Part shown: piece after piece, positions 23,340-31,639 of the stretch
How positions within the stretch are numbered: the stretch's first letter is position 1
Layout of the letters: every line of letters starts with the position of its first letter
From: JAAZNO01 sp964508025
GTDB taxonomy: Bacteria; Chloroflexota; Anaerolineae; B4-G1; SLSP01
Length of the DNA stretch: 33,719 nt
NCBI GenBank assembly: GCA_964508025.1
Contig: CAZDSF010000046.1
Span: 1 to 33,719 of the forward strand
Direction of reading: 5' to 3'
Notes under the pieces: model-generated
Database searches by the model: none
What the model was told of the DNA's origin: nothing
Seen by the model: only the letters and a program-made list of their open reading frames with translations
Program-made: the position numbers and the translations under genes

Positions 23340-23395
23340 GCAGTGGGCCTCTTTTCCCTTTGACGGTAATCCTTTCACAGCGTCAGCCTGCCGGC

Positions 23396-24736
23396 TTATG
23401 CCTCAGACGCCTCAACATCATCCGCAGGCTCAACGACCGCTTCGGCCTCAACCTCAACATCCGCGACATCTGCGTTCTCGAGCGCCTCAAAAACCTCGCC
23501 TTCAGCCAGGAAATCATCGCCCTCATCGAGATCGTCCAGAGCCGCCGCAGCTTCGGCCTCGGCCTTGGCTTGCGCTTTAGCCTCCGCCCGCGAGGCGGCT
23601 TCAGCATACCACTGCTCCCATTCCTCGCGGCGCACCTGTCGGGCGCTGAGTCCAATCCGCCGGCGGTCAGGCTCAATACGGATCACTTTGACCAGCACTT
23701 CGGCGCCCACAGTCAGCTCATCGCGTTGCTCGGCAGAGAGCAGTTCGGAGTTGTGCAGCAACCCCTCCACACCCGGCTCAAGCTCCACGAAGATGCCGAA
23801 ATCGGCCAATTGACTGACCTTACCATCGGCCAGCTGCCCAATGGTATAACGCTCCTCCGCGGTATCCCAGGGATCGGGCGTCAGCGCTTTGATGCTGAGA
23901 GCAATACGTTGGCGGTCGCGGTCTACACTCAAGACCTTGACTTTGACGCGCTGTCCGACGCGATAGACATCAGCAGGGTTCTCGATGCGCCCCCATGAGA
24001 GTTCCGACACATGTACCAGACCATCCAGCCCGCCAAGATTGACGAACAAGCCAAAATTGGTGATCTGACTCAGCCGCCCACTGCGCACCTGCCCAGGCTC
24101 GAGGTCTTCGAGCAGTTGCTTGCGGCGTTCGGTGCGCCATTCTTTGGCGGCAGCCTGCTGTGAAAGAATCAGCCGCCGCCGGCTGCGATTGACCTCAATG
24201 ACCTTGAGCAACATCGTCTTGCCGACCAGGGCGCCAAGACGGCGATACCGCTCTGAGGCCTGCCGAATGCGACCGAAACCGATGAGCTGCGACATGGGCA
24301 CGAACCCGCGCAGCCGCCCAAACTCGACGGTCAGACCGCCCCGGTTGGATTCCACAACCTTGGCCTCGCAGACCGTTTCATCGTTCTTCATTTGCTCTGC
24401 GGTGAGCCAATCTTCTTGCTGCTTGGCTTGCGCGATGGATAATTCAACGTTGCCATCATTGTTGCGCGGCTTCATCACGATGACGGGAACAGTCTGCCCA
24501 ATCTCGAAAGCATCCGCGCCTTCTAGCTGCGCCAGATCAGCAACCGGCACGATGCCATCCCGCTTCGCGCCAATATCTACGACCAGACCGTCATCACGCC
24601 GCTGCATGACGATGCCTTCGCGCAGTTGCCCGCGACGTGGCTCATCGAAGCCCAAATCGCCTTCTTGCAAATTTTCCATAGAGAAGGGTTCAGTTTCGAC
24701 AACATCACCCGTGCGTTCTTCAAATTCCAGTTCCAC
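23396..24736 (-). CDS. S1-domain RNA-binding protein (bS1-like)
   Basis: About 446 residues hold four S1 OB-fold repeats, each opening with G..R.G/V.A: GQLREGIVMQRRDDGLVVDIG, CEAKVVESNRGGLTVEFG, GQVRSGRLSQITNFGLFVNLG and GQLADGKVSQLADFGIFVELE. The third and fourth are the most canonical. A 60-residue Ala/Glu/Asp-rich tail follows. It is shorter than E. coli S1 (six domains) but typical of other phyla, and it probably binds mRNA at the ribosome. GTG 24736 has AGGAG 6 nt upstream. The frame also reaches a GTG at 24796, which would make 466 residues and a nearly leaderless message. Confidence 0.85.
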   Translation of the reverse strand: MELEFEERTGDVVETEPFSMENLQEGDLGFDEPRRGQLREGIVMQRRDDGLVVDIGAKRDGIVPVADLAQLEGADAFEIGQTVPVIVMKPRNNDGNVELSIAQAKQQEDWLTAEQMKNDETVCEAKVVESNRGGLTVEFGRLRGFVPMSQLIGFGRIRQASERYRRLGALVGKTMLLKVIEVNRSRRRLILSQQAAAKEWRTERRKQLLEDLEPGQVRSGRLSQITNFGLFVNLGGLDGLVHVSELSWGRIENPADVYRVGQRVKVKVLSVDRDRQRIALSIKALTPDPWDTAEERYTIGQLADGKVSQLADFGIFVELEPGVEGLLHNSELLSAEQRDELTVGAEVLVKVIRIEPDRRRIGLSARQVRREEWEQWYAEAASRAEAKAQAKAEAEAAAALDDLDEGDDFLAEGEVFEALENADVADVEVEAEAVVEPADDVEASEA

Positions 24737-24808
24737 TTCCAACTCCTCACACCGCGCTCGGTGAAGCACTGCCTTCCCATCGGCGGCGTTTTCCACGAAC
24801 TATGCCGT

Positions 24809-24836
24809 ATTCTATCATACGCAGAAAGATTGTCAA
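24809..24836 (-). promoter_or_regulatory. Promoter for the S1-infA unit
   Basis: TTGACA (24831-24836), a 16-bp spacer and TAGAAT (24809-24814) lie on the - strand just after the SDR stop. A start near 24801 gives a 66-nt leader to GTG 24736, or about 5 nt to GTG 24796. Confidence 0.65.
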
Positions 24837-24839
24837 ACC

Positions 24840-25664
24840 TTAAATTTGTCCCATGATGCTTTCCCCGCCATCTACGGGGATAACGGCGCCAGAGATCCAG
24901 GTAACACGCGGATCAGCCAGGGCAACGAGGACAGCAGCAACATCTTCCGGCGTCGTGAGCCTCCCGGCCGGGTGTTGAACAGCAATCCGTTCCAACAGCT
25001 GCGGAGCGCCGGGAATGGCCCGTGAGGCGGGAGTATCGGCAACGCCGGGCATCAGACAGTTGACGGCAACGCCGAACGGCGCCAGCTCTAGCGCCAGCTG
25101 CCGCGTATGGCTTTCCAGCGCCGCCTTGGCGGCAGAAACCGCGCCGTAGGGCTTGATGACCCGTTGCGCGCCGGCGCTGCTCAAGGCATAAATGCGGCTG
25201 CCGCGCCCCAGAAGCCCTGCCCGCAGCAGGTCTTGCGTCCAATAGACGAGGCTGTGCGCCATCACACGCAAGGTCATCTCCAGTTGCGCCTCGGTTGTTG
25301 CTTCCTGCGGCGCAGCGGCGATGAAAGGCCGCAGGCTGCCGAAAGCCAGCGAGTGCAGCATGAGGTGTAGCAGGGGGTGTGGCCCATCCTGCAACGTTTC
25401 AGCGATGGCGCTCACCACGTGGGCGCGCCGCTGCGGGTCGGCAGCGTTGCCATTGAAAAAGACCGCGCGCCTTCCGCGCGCCTCAATATCCGCGCGAACG
25501 GCATCCGCGCGCGCTTGAGTACTGCGCGTGTCGAGGTGCACGCCGAAAATGTGCATCCCGGCGCGCGCCAGCATCCGCGCTGATGCCGCGCCAAAACCGC
25601 TCGAAGCGCCCAGAATGAGCGCCCAACGGTCTTCGAGGGGGGCAGTTATAGCATCCATAAACAT
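24840..25664 (-). CDS. Short-chain dehydrogenase, enoyl-ACP-reductase-like
   Basis: The 274-residue SDR has the N-terminal NAD(P) motif GASSGFG (residues 19-25) and a C-terminal VAVNCLMPGVADT and GAVIPVDGG. The catalytic part reads LSSAG then Y173-GAVSAA-K180, a Tyr-x6-Lys spacing. Ordinary SDRs have YxxxK, whereas Y-x6-K is found in the enoyl-ACP reductases FabI and FabL. A role in reducing an enoyl thioester is thus plausible but not proven. The ATG at 25664 overlaps the fmdB-like stop (TGATG), so translation is coupled. Confidence 0.75.
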   Translation of the reverse strand: MFMDAITAPLEDRWALILGASSGFGAASARMLARAGMHIFGVHLDTRSTQARADAVRADIEARGRRAVFFNGNAADPQRRAHVVSAIAETLQDGPHPLLHLMLHSLAFGSLRPFIAAAPQEATTEAQLEMTLRVMAHSLVYWTQDLLRAGLLGRGSRIYALSSAGAQRVIKPYGAVSAAKAALESHTRQLALELAPFGVAVNCLMPGVADTPASRAIPGAPQLLERIAVQHPAGRLTTPEDVAAVLVALADPRVTWISGAVIPVDGGESIMGQI

Positions 25665-26077
25665 CACATACCAAAATCCATACCGCCGCCAGAATCGCCC
25701 AACCCCTCTGCCAGGGCAGGGACTTCCCGCTCGATGGATTCAGGGTCCTGCCCCGCTTCCAGGCGATCCACGACTTCCTCGAACTCCGGGCCGAGGTCAT
25801 CGCCTTCATCGCCCATCTCACGCATCATCTTGCGCATAAAACGCCCAATGCTCTTGGGGTCATTTTCATCGAAATCCCCCAGCGCACTGGGATCTGCCAG
25901 ATCCTCAAGCCGACTCTCTTCCGACCGCAACACGCGCACACGGGAGATCAGCCGTTGGGGATCCGCCGCGCCACAGAACCGGCAGGTGGGGCTTCCTTCT
26001 TCGGCGGCGCTATATGTGCGCCAGAAAACGGAAAAGCGCCGCCGGCATTGCGAACAACGGTACTCATAGATAGGCAT
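25664..26077 (-). CDS. FmdB-family zinc ribbon protein
   Basis: The 137-residue protein starts MPIYEYRC8SQC11 with a second pair C32RFC35, the zinc-ribbon fold of the FmdB/CxxC_CxxC family. The rest is acidic and helical (MRKMMREMGDEGDDLGPEFEEVVDRLEAG) and ends in a Gly/Met tail. The family's role is unclear; regulatory functions have been proposed. GGAGAGAAAGGG upstream of the ATG is a good Shine-Dalgarno. It is the first gene of the - strand cluster and diverges from gmk. Confidence 0.85.
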   Translation of the reverse strand: MPIYEYRCSQCRRRFSVFWRTYSAAEEGSPTCRFCGAADPQRLISRVRVLRSEESRLEDLADPSALGDFDENDPKSIGRFMRKMMREMGDEGDDLGPEFEEVVDRLEAGQDPESIEREVPALAEGLGDSGGGMDFGM

Positions 26078-26127
26078 CCCTTTCTCTCCTGTGCTGAATG
26101 TGGTATAGTAGTTAAACAGCGCACGCC

Positions 26128-26151
26128 ATTGGGCGGCGTCTGTTGCCCAAT
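26128..26151. other. Inverted repeat in the gmk leader
   Basis: ATTGGGC (26128-26134) and GCCCAAT (26145-26151) form a 7-bp inverted repeat, 35 bp before the gmk ATG in the fmdB/gmk divergent gap. It may be an operator or leader hairpin. Confidence 0.35.
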
Positions 26152-26185
26152 AGTATTATATCCAGAAATGATTGAGGAACAAAGT

Positions 26186-26815
26186 ATGGCGCTACGACCC
26201 ATCCGTGATCCGTACCATCCAGTAGGCTTTCCCATTGTGATCGTCATCTCCGGGCCTTCGGGCGTGGGCAAAGACAGCGTAGTCCAGGCTTTGCAGGCGC
26301 GCGGGTATCCATTCCACTTTGTGGTAACAGCAACATCACGTCCCCCCCGCGCCCATGAAGTCCATGGGGTGGATTATGTCTTTGTTTCCGAAGCGGAGTT
26401 CGAATCCATGATTCAAAATGACGAATTGCTCGAACACGCCATCGTCTACGGACAGCACAAGGGCATCCCAAAGCAACAGGTGCGCGATGCGCTGGCAAGC
26501 GGTAAAGATGTGATAATGCGGCTGGATGTGCAAGGCGCAGCTACGGTCAAACGCCTGCTCCCCGAAGCCGTGTTGATCTTTCTGAGCGCCGCTTCGGAAG
26601 AGGAGTTGCGCTCACGGTTGCGACAACGCGCCACTGATACCGAGGCGCAGATTCAGCACCGCATCGAGACCGCACAAGAGGAAATGCGCCGCCTTGCGGA
26701 ATTCGATTATGTCGTAGTCAACCCCGATAGCGGCCTGGAACAGGCTGTGGAAACGGTGCTCGCGATCATCCAGAGCGAGCACTGCCGGGTGCATCCGCGG
26801 ATCGTGCAGCTATAG
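26186..26815 (+). CDS. gmk: Guanylate kinase
   Basis: The 209-residue enzyme has the P-loop SGPSGVGKD (residues 22-30), VTATSRPPRAHEVHGVDYVFVSEAEFESMI (the GMP-binding segment), LLEHAIVYGQHKGIPKQQV, and DVIMRLDVQGAATVK. It phosphorylates GMP to GDP. ATG 26186 is used because GAGGA (26174-26178) lies 7 nt upstream. The open frame to 25955 would run across the divergent fmdB-like gene and is rejected. Confidence 0.96.
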   Translation: MALRPIRDPYHPVGFPIVIVISGPSGVGKDSVVQALQARGYPFHFVVTATSRPPRAHEVHGVDYVFVSEAEFESMIQNDELLEHAIVYGQHKGIPKQQVRDALASGKDVIMRLDVQGAATVKRLLPEAVLIFLSAASEEELRSRLRQRATDTEAQIQHRIETAQEEMRRLAEFDYVVVNPDSGLEQAVETVLAIIQSEHCRVHPRIVQL

Positions 26816-26835
26816 ATTATCGAAGGAATACCACT

Positions 26836-27045
26836 ATGCGTCCTCCCATGGAGCTGCGTATCGGCGACATCGTGCTCCTGCGCAAGCCGCACCCCTGCGG
26901 CGGCGATACCTGGCGCATCGAGCGCGTGGGGGCAGACATCGGCGCGGTATGCCTGACCTGCCAACGCTATGTGCTGGTGTCCCGGAGCCACTTCGAGGCG
27001 CGGATCAAGCGCTTTGTGGAGCGCGGGCCGGCCGTCGAAGTGTGA
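26836..27045 (+). CDS. DUF951 family small protein
   Basis: The 69-residue protein matches DUF951: MELRIGDIVLLRKPHPCGGDTW, IERVGADIGAVCLTCQRYVLVSRSHFEARIKR. C21, C39 and C42 may bind a metal. The function is unknown. ATG 26836 follows AAGGA; a second ATG at 26848 (MELRIG) is an alternative start. It sits 20 nt after gmk and 7 nt before the glycosyltransferase. Confidence 0.88.
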   Translation: MRPPMELRIGDIVLLRKPHPCGGDTWRIERVGADIGAVCLTCQRYVLVSRSHFEARIKRFVERGPAVEV

Positions 27046-27052
27046 GCCAGAC

Positions 27053-28189
27053 ATGTCGGCGCCTTTGCGGCGACGTTTTCTCTTTCTCTATTCTAACACA
27101 GGCGGCGGACACCGTGCGGCAGCGCTCGCCGTGCGCGCGGCGCTGCTGGCGCGTTATGGAGCGCAAGCCGATGTCACCCTCTGCGATGGGCTGCACGACG
27201 CCGGGCGCTGGCCCTTCGACCAGTTTCCGGATTGGTGGCCTGCTATGGTGCGGCTGGGGGGGGGTCCGTGGCGCGGTTTCTACAAATTGACCAATCACCC
27301 GGCGATTCCGGCAGCGCTGGCGCGGCTCCTGCTCCCCTATACGGCGCCGGCATTGGAACGTCTGTTAGCGCAACATCCCGCCGAAGTTATCGTCAGTTTC
27401 CATCCGCTGTTCACGCACACTATAGGCGCCTTGTTATCTCGACGCCGCCACGCGCCCCCGTTGGCAAGCGTGGTGCTTGATCTGGTAAGCATTCATGCGG
27501 CGTGGTGCGCGCCCACGTGTACGCGCATCTTCGCGCCCACCCTTGAGGCTGGCAGACGGATGATAACATGGGGAATGCCGCCAAAGCAGATACAGTGCAC
27601 CGGTCTGCCCGTGCATCCCCGGTTCGCTGCAGCCGCGCACTTCGATGTGCACACCGCGCGTACCGCATTAGGACTGCCGCTTCACATTCCCATCGTTATG
27701 GTGACAGGCGGCGGCGATGCCAGCGGGCCGTTACCGAAAGTCATCCAGGCTGTAACCGCGCAAGTACCCCATGCACAAATCGTCGTCATTGCCGGAAAGA
27801 ATGCCCGCCTCAAATCCACCCTGGCTCGCCAACACCCCAAGATGCGTGTAGAGGGTTTCGTGGAGAACATGGAGATGTGGATGCGCGCTTCTGATGTGCT
27901 GATGACCAAAGCCGGCCCCAACACGCTAGCGGAAGCGCTCGTCATGGGCCTGCCGCTGGTGCTGTATCAGGCTATTCCTGGACAGGAAACCGGCAACGTA
28001 GACTGGATCACAACCCACGGCGCGGGCCTTTGGACGCCGCGACCCGCGCGCGCAGCAGCCGCCGTCGCGGCTTTGCTCGCCGATGAGACGCGCCGAGCCG
28101 CCATGCGCACAGCAGCATTAGAATTGGCGCGACCTGCCGCAGCGGACACAATCGCCGAAACACTCTGGAATCTGACGGCAGGCAACTGA
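27053..28189 (+). CDS. MurG/MGDG-synthase-like glycosyltransferase (GT28)
   Basis: The 378-residue GT-B enzyme starts RRFLFLYSNTGGGHRAAALAV, the acceptor-side loop of MGDG synthases and processive diacylglycerol glucosyltransferases. It goes on with TCTRIFAPT, CTGLPVHPRF, VMVTGGGDASG and the UDP-sugar binding segment KAGPNTLAEALVMGLPLVLYQAIPGQE. It probably adds a hexose to diacylglycerol to make membrane glycolipid; the family also contains MurG. There is no membrane helix, as is normal for peripheral enzymes of this group. ATG 27053 follows the DUF951 stop by 7 nt. The longer frame to 26969 overlaps DUF951. Confidence 0.88.
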   Translation: MSAPLRRRFLFLYSNTGGGHRAAALAVRAALLARYGAQADVTLCDGLHDAGRWPFDQFPDWWPAMVRLGGGPWRGFYKLTNHPAIPAALARLLLPYTAPALERLLAQHPAEVIVSFHPLFTHTIGALLSRRRHAPPLASVVLDLVSIHAAWCAPTCTRIFAPTLEAGRRMITWGMPPKQIQCTGLPVHPRFAAAAHFDVHTARTALGLPLHIPIVMVTGGGDASGPLPKVIQAVTAQVPHAQIVVIAGKNARLKSTLARQHPKMRVEGFVENMEMWMRASDVLMTKAGPNTLAEALVMGLPLVLYQAIPGQETGNVDWITTHGAGLWTPRPARAAAAVAALLADETRRAAMRTAALELARPAAADTIAETLWNLTAGN

Positions 28190-28217
28190 GATACGCCCCC
28201 CTTTCCGGGCAAAAAGC

Positions 28218-28256
28218 ACCAAAGAGCCATGCCGCGAGGCTGTTCGTTTGGTTTTC
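28218..28256 (+). terminator. Possible terminator after the GT28 gene
   Basis: ACCAAA...AGCC and GGCT...TTTGGT form an imperfect stem (28218-28228 with 28238-28252), followed by TTTTCCTCTTT. It lies just before the next promoter. Pairing is interrupted, so this is tentative. Confidence 0.35.
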
Positions 28257-28275
28257 CTCTTTGTTATGTTATAAT
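28248..28275 (+). promoter_or_regulatory. Promoter of the xerD-pnp unit
   Basis: TTGGTT (28248-28253), a 16-bp spacer and a perfect TATAAT (28270-28275). The expected start is near 28282, giving a leader of about 190 nt. Confidence 0.6.
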
Positions 28276-28281
28276 CTTCAA

Positions 28282-28472
28282 GCGATAGTTTTGAAGAAAA
28301 CTCCCTTGAGGGACAAGGCGTTACATCAAGGCAAAACAGGACTTACGTACCTTTCCGTTGGCGACGGAATTTCCACCGCAGAGTGGGCAAGGCGCGCCGA
28401 GCTCAAGGTTTCCTGAGGTTTTCAGCACCCTACGAGAGAAAGTTCGCGCCGCGCACGTCCTGGGAACAGATA
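28282..28472 (+). other. Structured 5' leader upstream of xerD-like gene
   Basis: The gene-free stretch 28190-28472 contains this leader. It holds three small hairpins: AGTTTT-GAAG-AAAACT (28287-28302), CCTTG-AGGGA-CAAGG (28304-28318) and TTCCGT-TGGCG-ACGGAA (28353-28369). I cannot match it to a known riboswitch class. The AGGACTTACG around 28339-28348 resembles ends of some insertion-sequence-derived repeats, but no full element is seen. Confidence 0.35.
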
Positions 28473-29408
28473 ATGCAAACTCACCTTAAACAGTTTCTGA
28501 ACTACATGCAATATGAGCGAGGGTATGCCGCGAACACGCTGGCTGCCTATCGCCGGGATCTGGAGCAGCTGCGCACCTTTATGGTAACGCAGGATCTACA
28601 AAGCTGGGCGGCGCTCAGCCCGGAGCTGCTTGAACGCTTCGGCGCTATGCTGCAGACCCAGGCTTACAGCCCGGCGACAGTCGCGCGTAAGATCGCCGCC
28701 GCGCGTTCCTTCCTGCACTTCCTGTTCACTGAGGGTATCATTACACAGGAACTCACCGAATGGTTGCCGCAACCCAAGGTGGGGCGCCGATTGCCCCACG
28801 CCCTATCACAAGAGGAGATCGAGCAACTTTTGGAAGCCGCTGCCGGGCAAGAAACGCCGCTCAAGCTGCGCGATCAAGCGTTGCTTGAAGTGCTCTACGC
28901 CACGGGCCTGCGCGCGACCGAAGCTATCGCCTTGCGCGCCAGCGACGTGGATCTGAATTCCGGCGTGTTGCGCTGTATGGGCAAAGGCAGCAAGGAACGC
29001 CTCATCCCACTGCACCCACGCGCGTGCCAAATCCTGAGCCGTTATCTCAAGGAGGCCCGTCCCTTTCTACTCACCAACGCCGGCGAGCCCATCTTGTTCC
29101 TCAACCGGGTAGGGCAACCGCTCACCCGACAGGGATTGTGGTTTATCATCCAACAATATGCCCGCGAAGCAGGATTGGAAGATCGCGTGACGCCGCACAC
29201 GCTGCGACATAGTTTCGCCACGCACCTGTTGGATGGCGGCGCCGATCTCCGCGAGGTTCAGGAATTTCTGGGGCACGCCAGCATTACCACCACGCAGATC
29301 TATACTGAAGTCTCAAGCCAACGCAAACGCGCCGTCTACGACCAGGCTCACCCGCGCGCTTTTGAATCAGAAGACGATTCATCCTATCACGAGGAGAAGA
29401 CGCCATGA
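28473..29408 (+). CDS. xerD: Tyrosine recombinase XerD-like
   Basis: The 311-residue protein has the SAM-like core-binding domain (FLNYMQYERGYAANTLAAYRRDL) and a catalytic domain with R147 in YATGLRATEAIALR, K171 in GKGSKER, H242-TL-R245, H268 in LGHASITTTQIY and nucleophile Y277. Length and motifs are those of XerC/XerD chromosome-dimer resolvases, not of phage integrases. The ATG at 28473 starts the usual N-terminus; the frame to 28383 lies in the leader. The stop overlaps the pnp ATG by 4 bp. The tail after Tyr is about 34 residues, acidic, and slightly longer than usual. Confidence 0.9.
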   Translation: MQTHLKQFLNYMQYERGYAANTLAAYRRDLEQLRTFMVTQDLQSWAALSPELLERFGAMLQTQAYSPATVARKIAAARSFLHFLFTEGIITQELTEWLPQPKVGRRLPHALSQEEIEQLLEAAAGQETPLKLRDQALLEVLYATGLRATEAIALRASDVDLNSGVLRCMGKGSKERLIPLHPRACQILSRYLKEARPFLLTNAGEPILFLNRVGQPLTRQGLWFIIQQYAREAGLEDRVTPHTLRHSFATHLLDGGADLREVQEFLGHASITTTQIYTEVSSQRKRAVYDQAHPRAFESEDDSSYHEEKTP

Positions 29409-30259
29409 CACAATACTTCACGATGGAGGATTACCGGCAAGCTGTAGAGGTCATCCAACGCCGGAGCGACACCCGCCCCACAGTGGGGCTGATTCTGGGA
29501 TCGGGGTTGAATGCGCTCGCCGAATCCGTCGAGCACGCGGTGGTCATCCCCTTTGGCGACATTCCCCATTTCCCTGTGGCGCATGTGCAGGGACATGTGG
29601 GGCGCTTGATCTTGGGACAGCTGGAAGGTTGCACCGTGGCGGTCATGCAGGGGCGCGGGCATTTCTACGAGGGCAACAGCATGGCGCAGGTGGGCCTGCC
29701 AGTGCGCGTGATGCGCTTGCTGGGCGTAGAAACATTGATCGTCACCAACGCTGCCGGCGGTCTAAACATGACCTATCAACCGGGCGATATTATGATTCTA
29801 CGCGACCATCTCAATCTGTTGGGGATGGCGGGGCATAACCCGCTCTTTGGCCCAAACCTGGAAGAATTTGGCCCACGCTTTCCCAGCATGAATGACGCCT
29901 ATAGTCCTCGGCTGCGCGCCGTAGCGCACGAACTCGCCCTGAAAGCCGGCATTCCACACCATCTTGGCGTCTATATCTGCCTTGCCGGCCCGGTCTTCGA
30001 GAGTCCCGCCGACGTGCGTTTCTTGCGCCTCATCGGCGCGGATGCCGTGGGTATGTCCACGGTGCCAGAAGTCATCACCGCCCGGCACTGCGGCATGGAA
30101 GTGTTGGGACTTTCGGGCATCTCCAACCGGCTGGTAGGGGAAGAAGGCAGCCCGCCGCCGAACCATGAAGAGGTGCTGGAAGCCGGACGAATCCTGGTGC
30201 CGAGGCTCGAAACTATTATTCGAGGGGTCTTGAACTCATCCGCCCTCAATCCCACATGA
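29405..30259 (+). CDS. Purine nucleoside phosphorylase
   Basis: The 284-residue trimeric class I PNP has the phosphate loop LGSGLN, FPVAHVQGHVGRL, VMQGRGHFYEG, VTNAAGGLN and the base-site segment AGPVFESPADVRFLRLIGADAVGMSTVPEVITARHCGMEVLGLSGISN. The Glu and final Asn are the residues that select 6-oxopurines in the family, so inosine and guanosine are the likely substrates. GAGGAG lies 8 nt before the ATG, inside xerD; the genes overlap by ATGA. The product releases ribose-1-phosphate and a free base. Confidence 0.95.
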   Translation: MTQYFTMEDYRQAVEVIQRRSDTRPTVGLILGSGLNALAESVEHAVVIPFGDIPHFPVAHVQGHVGRLILGQLEGCTVAVMQGRGHFYEGNSMAQVGLPVRVMRLLGVETLIVTNAAGGLNMTYQPGDIMILRDHLNLLGMAGHNPLFGPNLEEFGPRFPSMNDAYSPRLRAVAHELALKAGIPHHLGVYICLAGPVFESPADVRFLRLIGADAVGMSTVPEVITARHCGMEVLGLSGISNRLVGEEGSPPPNHEEVLEAGRILVPRLETIIRGVLNSSALNPT

Positions 30260-30267
30260 TCTGAGCG

Positions 30268-31050
30268 ATGACAGCAATTTTGGAGTGGTTGGCGCGACAG
30301 GCGGTGCTATTCTACGCCGCATGTGGCGTGGGCGCGGTTGCCTACGCCATCGCCGCACTTGCAGCGCGCCGTCGCGGCGAAGCAGCGCAATTCTCGCTGG
30401 AACGCGAAATCACGCAGCAGCAACAAGGACGCGCGTGGGTCATGGCTGGGCTGTTTGTTGTTCTGGGATTGGTGGTTTTCGGGGTACAGGCGATGTTTTC
30501 GCCGAATCAAGTGCAAAGCACCCCAGAACCGTTGCAACCGCTGGCCGGCATCACCCCGCTGCCTACGCAGACGCCCACCCCGCTGCCCACTGCAACGCCA
30601 ACAATCCCGGCAGCGACAGCCGATGAACCGGAAAACATAGATGCGCCGACGGCGGGGCCGGCTAACGCGACGCCAACAGCGCCAGCACCCACAGAGACGC
30701 CGACGCCGGTCCCAACGCCGCTTCCACCGCTGGAACCGCCCAACTGCCCCTCACCCGATGTACAGGTCACGGCGCCGGTCGCCGGCAGTTCTGTCAGGGG
30801 CACCGTCGAAGTATGGGGCACAGCGCAGATCAACTCGTTTGCCTATTACAAATTCGAAATCCAATTTCAGGGTTCCAGCACGCCCAACTTCATTGCGCAG
30901 TTTGAACGTCCGGTAAGCAATGGCATTCTGGGATATTGGCCCATCACCGGAGAATATCCGGTCGGCGGGCCGCACCGGTTCCGGTTGGTCGTTGTGGATG
31001 TCTACGGCAACACCACCAACTGCATCATCCCGGTGTTCATCAGTCCCTAG
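30268..31050 (+). CDS. Membrane-anchored protein with Pro/Thr linker and Ig-like C-terminal domain
   Basis: The 260-residue protein has two hydrophobic helices (about 12-33 and 57-77) separated by a charged, Gln-rich loop. A Pro/Thr/Ala-rich linker follows (about 78-155, with repeats such as TPTPLPTATPT), then a 100-residue C-terminal domain that looks like an Ig-type fold (VQVTAPVAGSSVRGTVEVWGTA through VVVDVYGNTTNC). The linker is typical of extracytoplasmic spacers, so the last domain probably faces outside. It begins 8 nt after the pnp stop. I do not know its function. Confidence 0.75.
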   Translation: MTAILEWLARQAVLFYAACGVGAVAYAIAALAARRRGEAAQFSLEREITQQQQGRAWVMAGLFVVLGLVVFGVQAMFSPNQVQSTPEPLQPLAGITPLPTQTPTPLPTATPTIPAATADEPENIDAPTAGPANATPTAPAPTETPTPVPTPLPPLEPPNCPSPDVQVTAPVAGSSVRGTVEVWGTAQINSFAYYKFEIQFQGSSTPNFIAQFERPVSNGILGYWPITGEYPVGGPHRFRLVVVDVYGNTTNCIIPVFISP

Positions 31051-31108
31051 GAAGGGCGCAAGTTCGCGGGGCTGTAAATGAGAGACCGATTATCAAGAGA
31101 GGCACTCC

Positions 31109-31639
31109 GTGCGTATTCGTTCAGCTCGTAATGATGATTTGAAGGCTTGCCTGGAATTGGACGCAACCTACGAAACCGAGATTGCCTGGCAAGTGGAAGA
31201 ACTGCGCGGCGATAAGGAATGGGGTATGCATTTCCGCGAAATCCGCCTGCCGCGAAAGCAGACTATCGCGCCGGTTTACACGCCGGAAGAGCGGCTGGCA
31301 GCCTGGCAACGCCGCGATGGGTTTTGGGTCGCTATCGAGCGTTCCAAGGTGGTGGGCTACCTGGCAGTGATCGTGGAAAGCGAGCATCGCCAGGCGCGCA
31401 TTGGCGATCTGGTGGTCGCGCCCGCCTATCGGCGCAAGGGCGTCGGCGGCAAATTGCTGGAACACGCCATTGCCTGGTGTCTGCGACAGAATGTGGAGCA
31501 ATTGGTGCTGGAATGCACCCTCAAAGCGCAACCGGCAATCGCCTTCGCGCAAAAATACCGCTTTACGGTCTGCGGCTTTCAGGATGCCTATTGGCCCGGT
31601 CAGGAAGTAGGGCTGTTCTTTCGGAAGCGCATTCGCTAA
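31109..31639 (+). CDS. GNAT-family N-acetyltransferase
   Basis: The 176-residue protein has the GNAT fold: RIRSARNDDLKACLELD at the start, GYLAVIVESEHRQARIGDLVVAPAYRRKGVGGKLLEHA (motif A, R-x-x-G-x-G for acetyl-CoA) and AIAFAQKYRFTVCGF (motif B). The start is GTG 31109 with AGAGAGG 6 nt upstream. The acceptor is unknown. It precedes the sensor gene by 56 nt. Confidence 0.88.
   Translation: MRIRSARNDDLKACLELDATYETEIAWQVEELRGDKEWGMHFREIRLPRKQTIAPVYTPEERLAAWQRRDGFWVAIERSKVVGYLAVIVESEHRQARIGDLVVAPAYRRKGVGGKLLEHAIAWCLRQNVEQLVLECTLKAQPAIAFAQKYRFTVCGFQDAYWPGQEVGLFFRKRIR

Noticed and set aside
25955..26185. 77-residue N-terminal extension of guanylate kinase
   Set aside because: It crosses the divergent fmdB-like gene; GAGGA before ATG 26186 and the standard Gmk length support the shorter form.
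28339..28348. AGGACTTACG as an insertion-sequence end
   Set aside because: There is no partner inverted repeat, target duplication or transposase nearby; too short to call.
28473..29408. xerD-like gene as a phage or island integrase
   Set aside because: Length and motifs match housekeeping Xer proteins, and it overlaps pnp with no att site or phage genes around.
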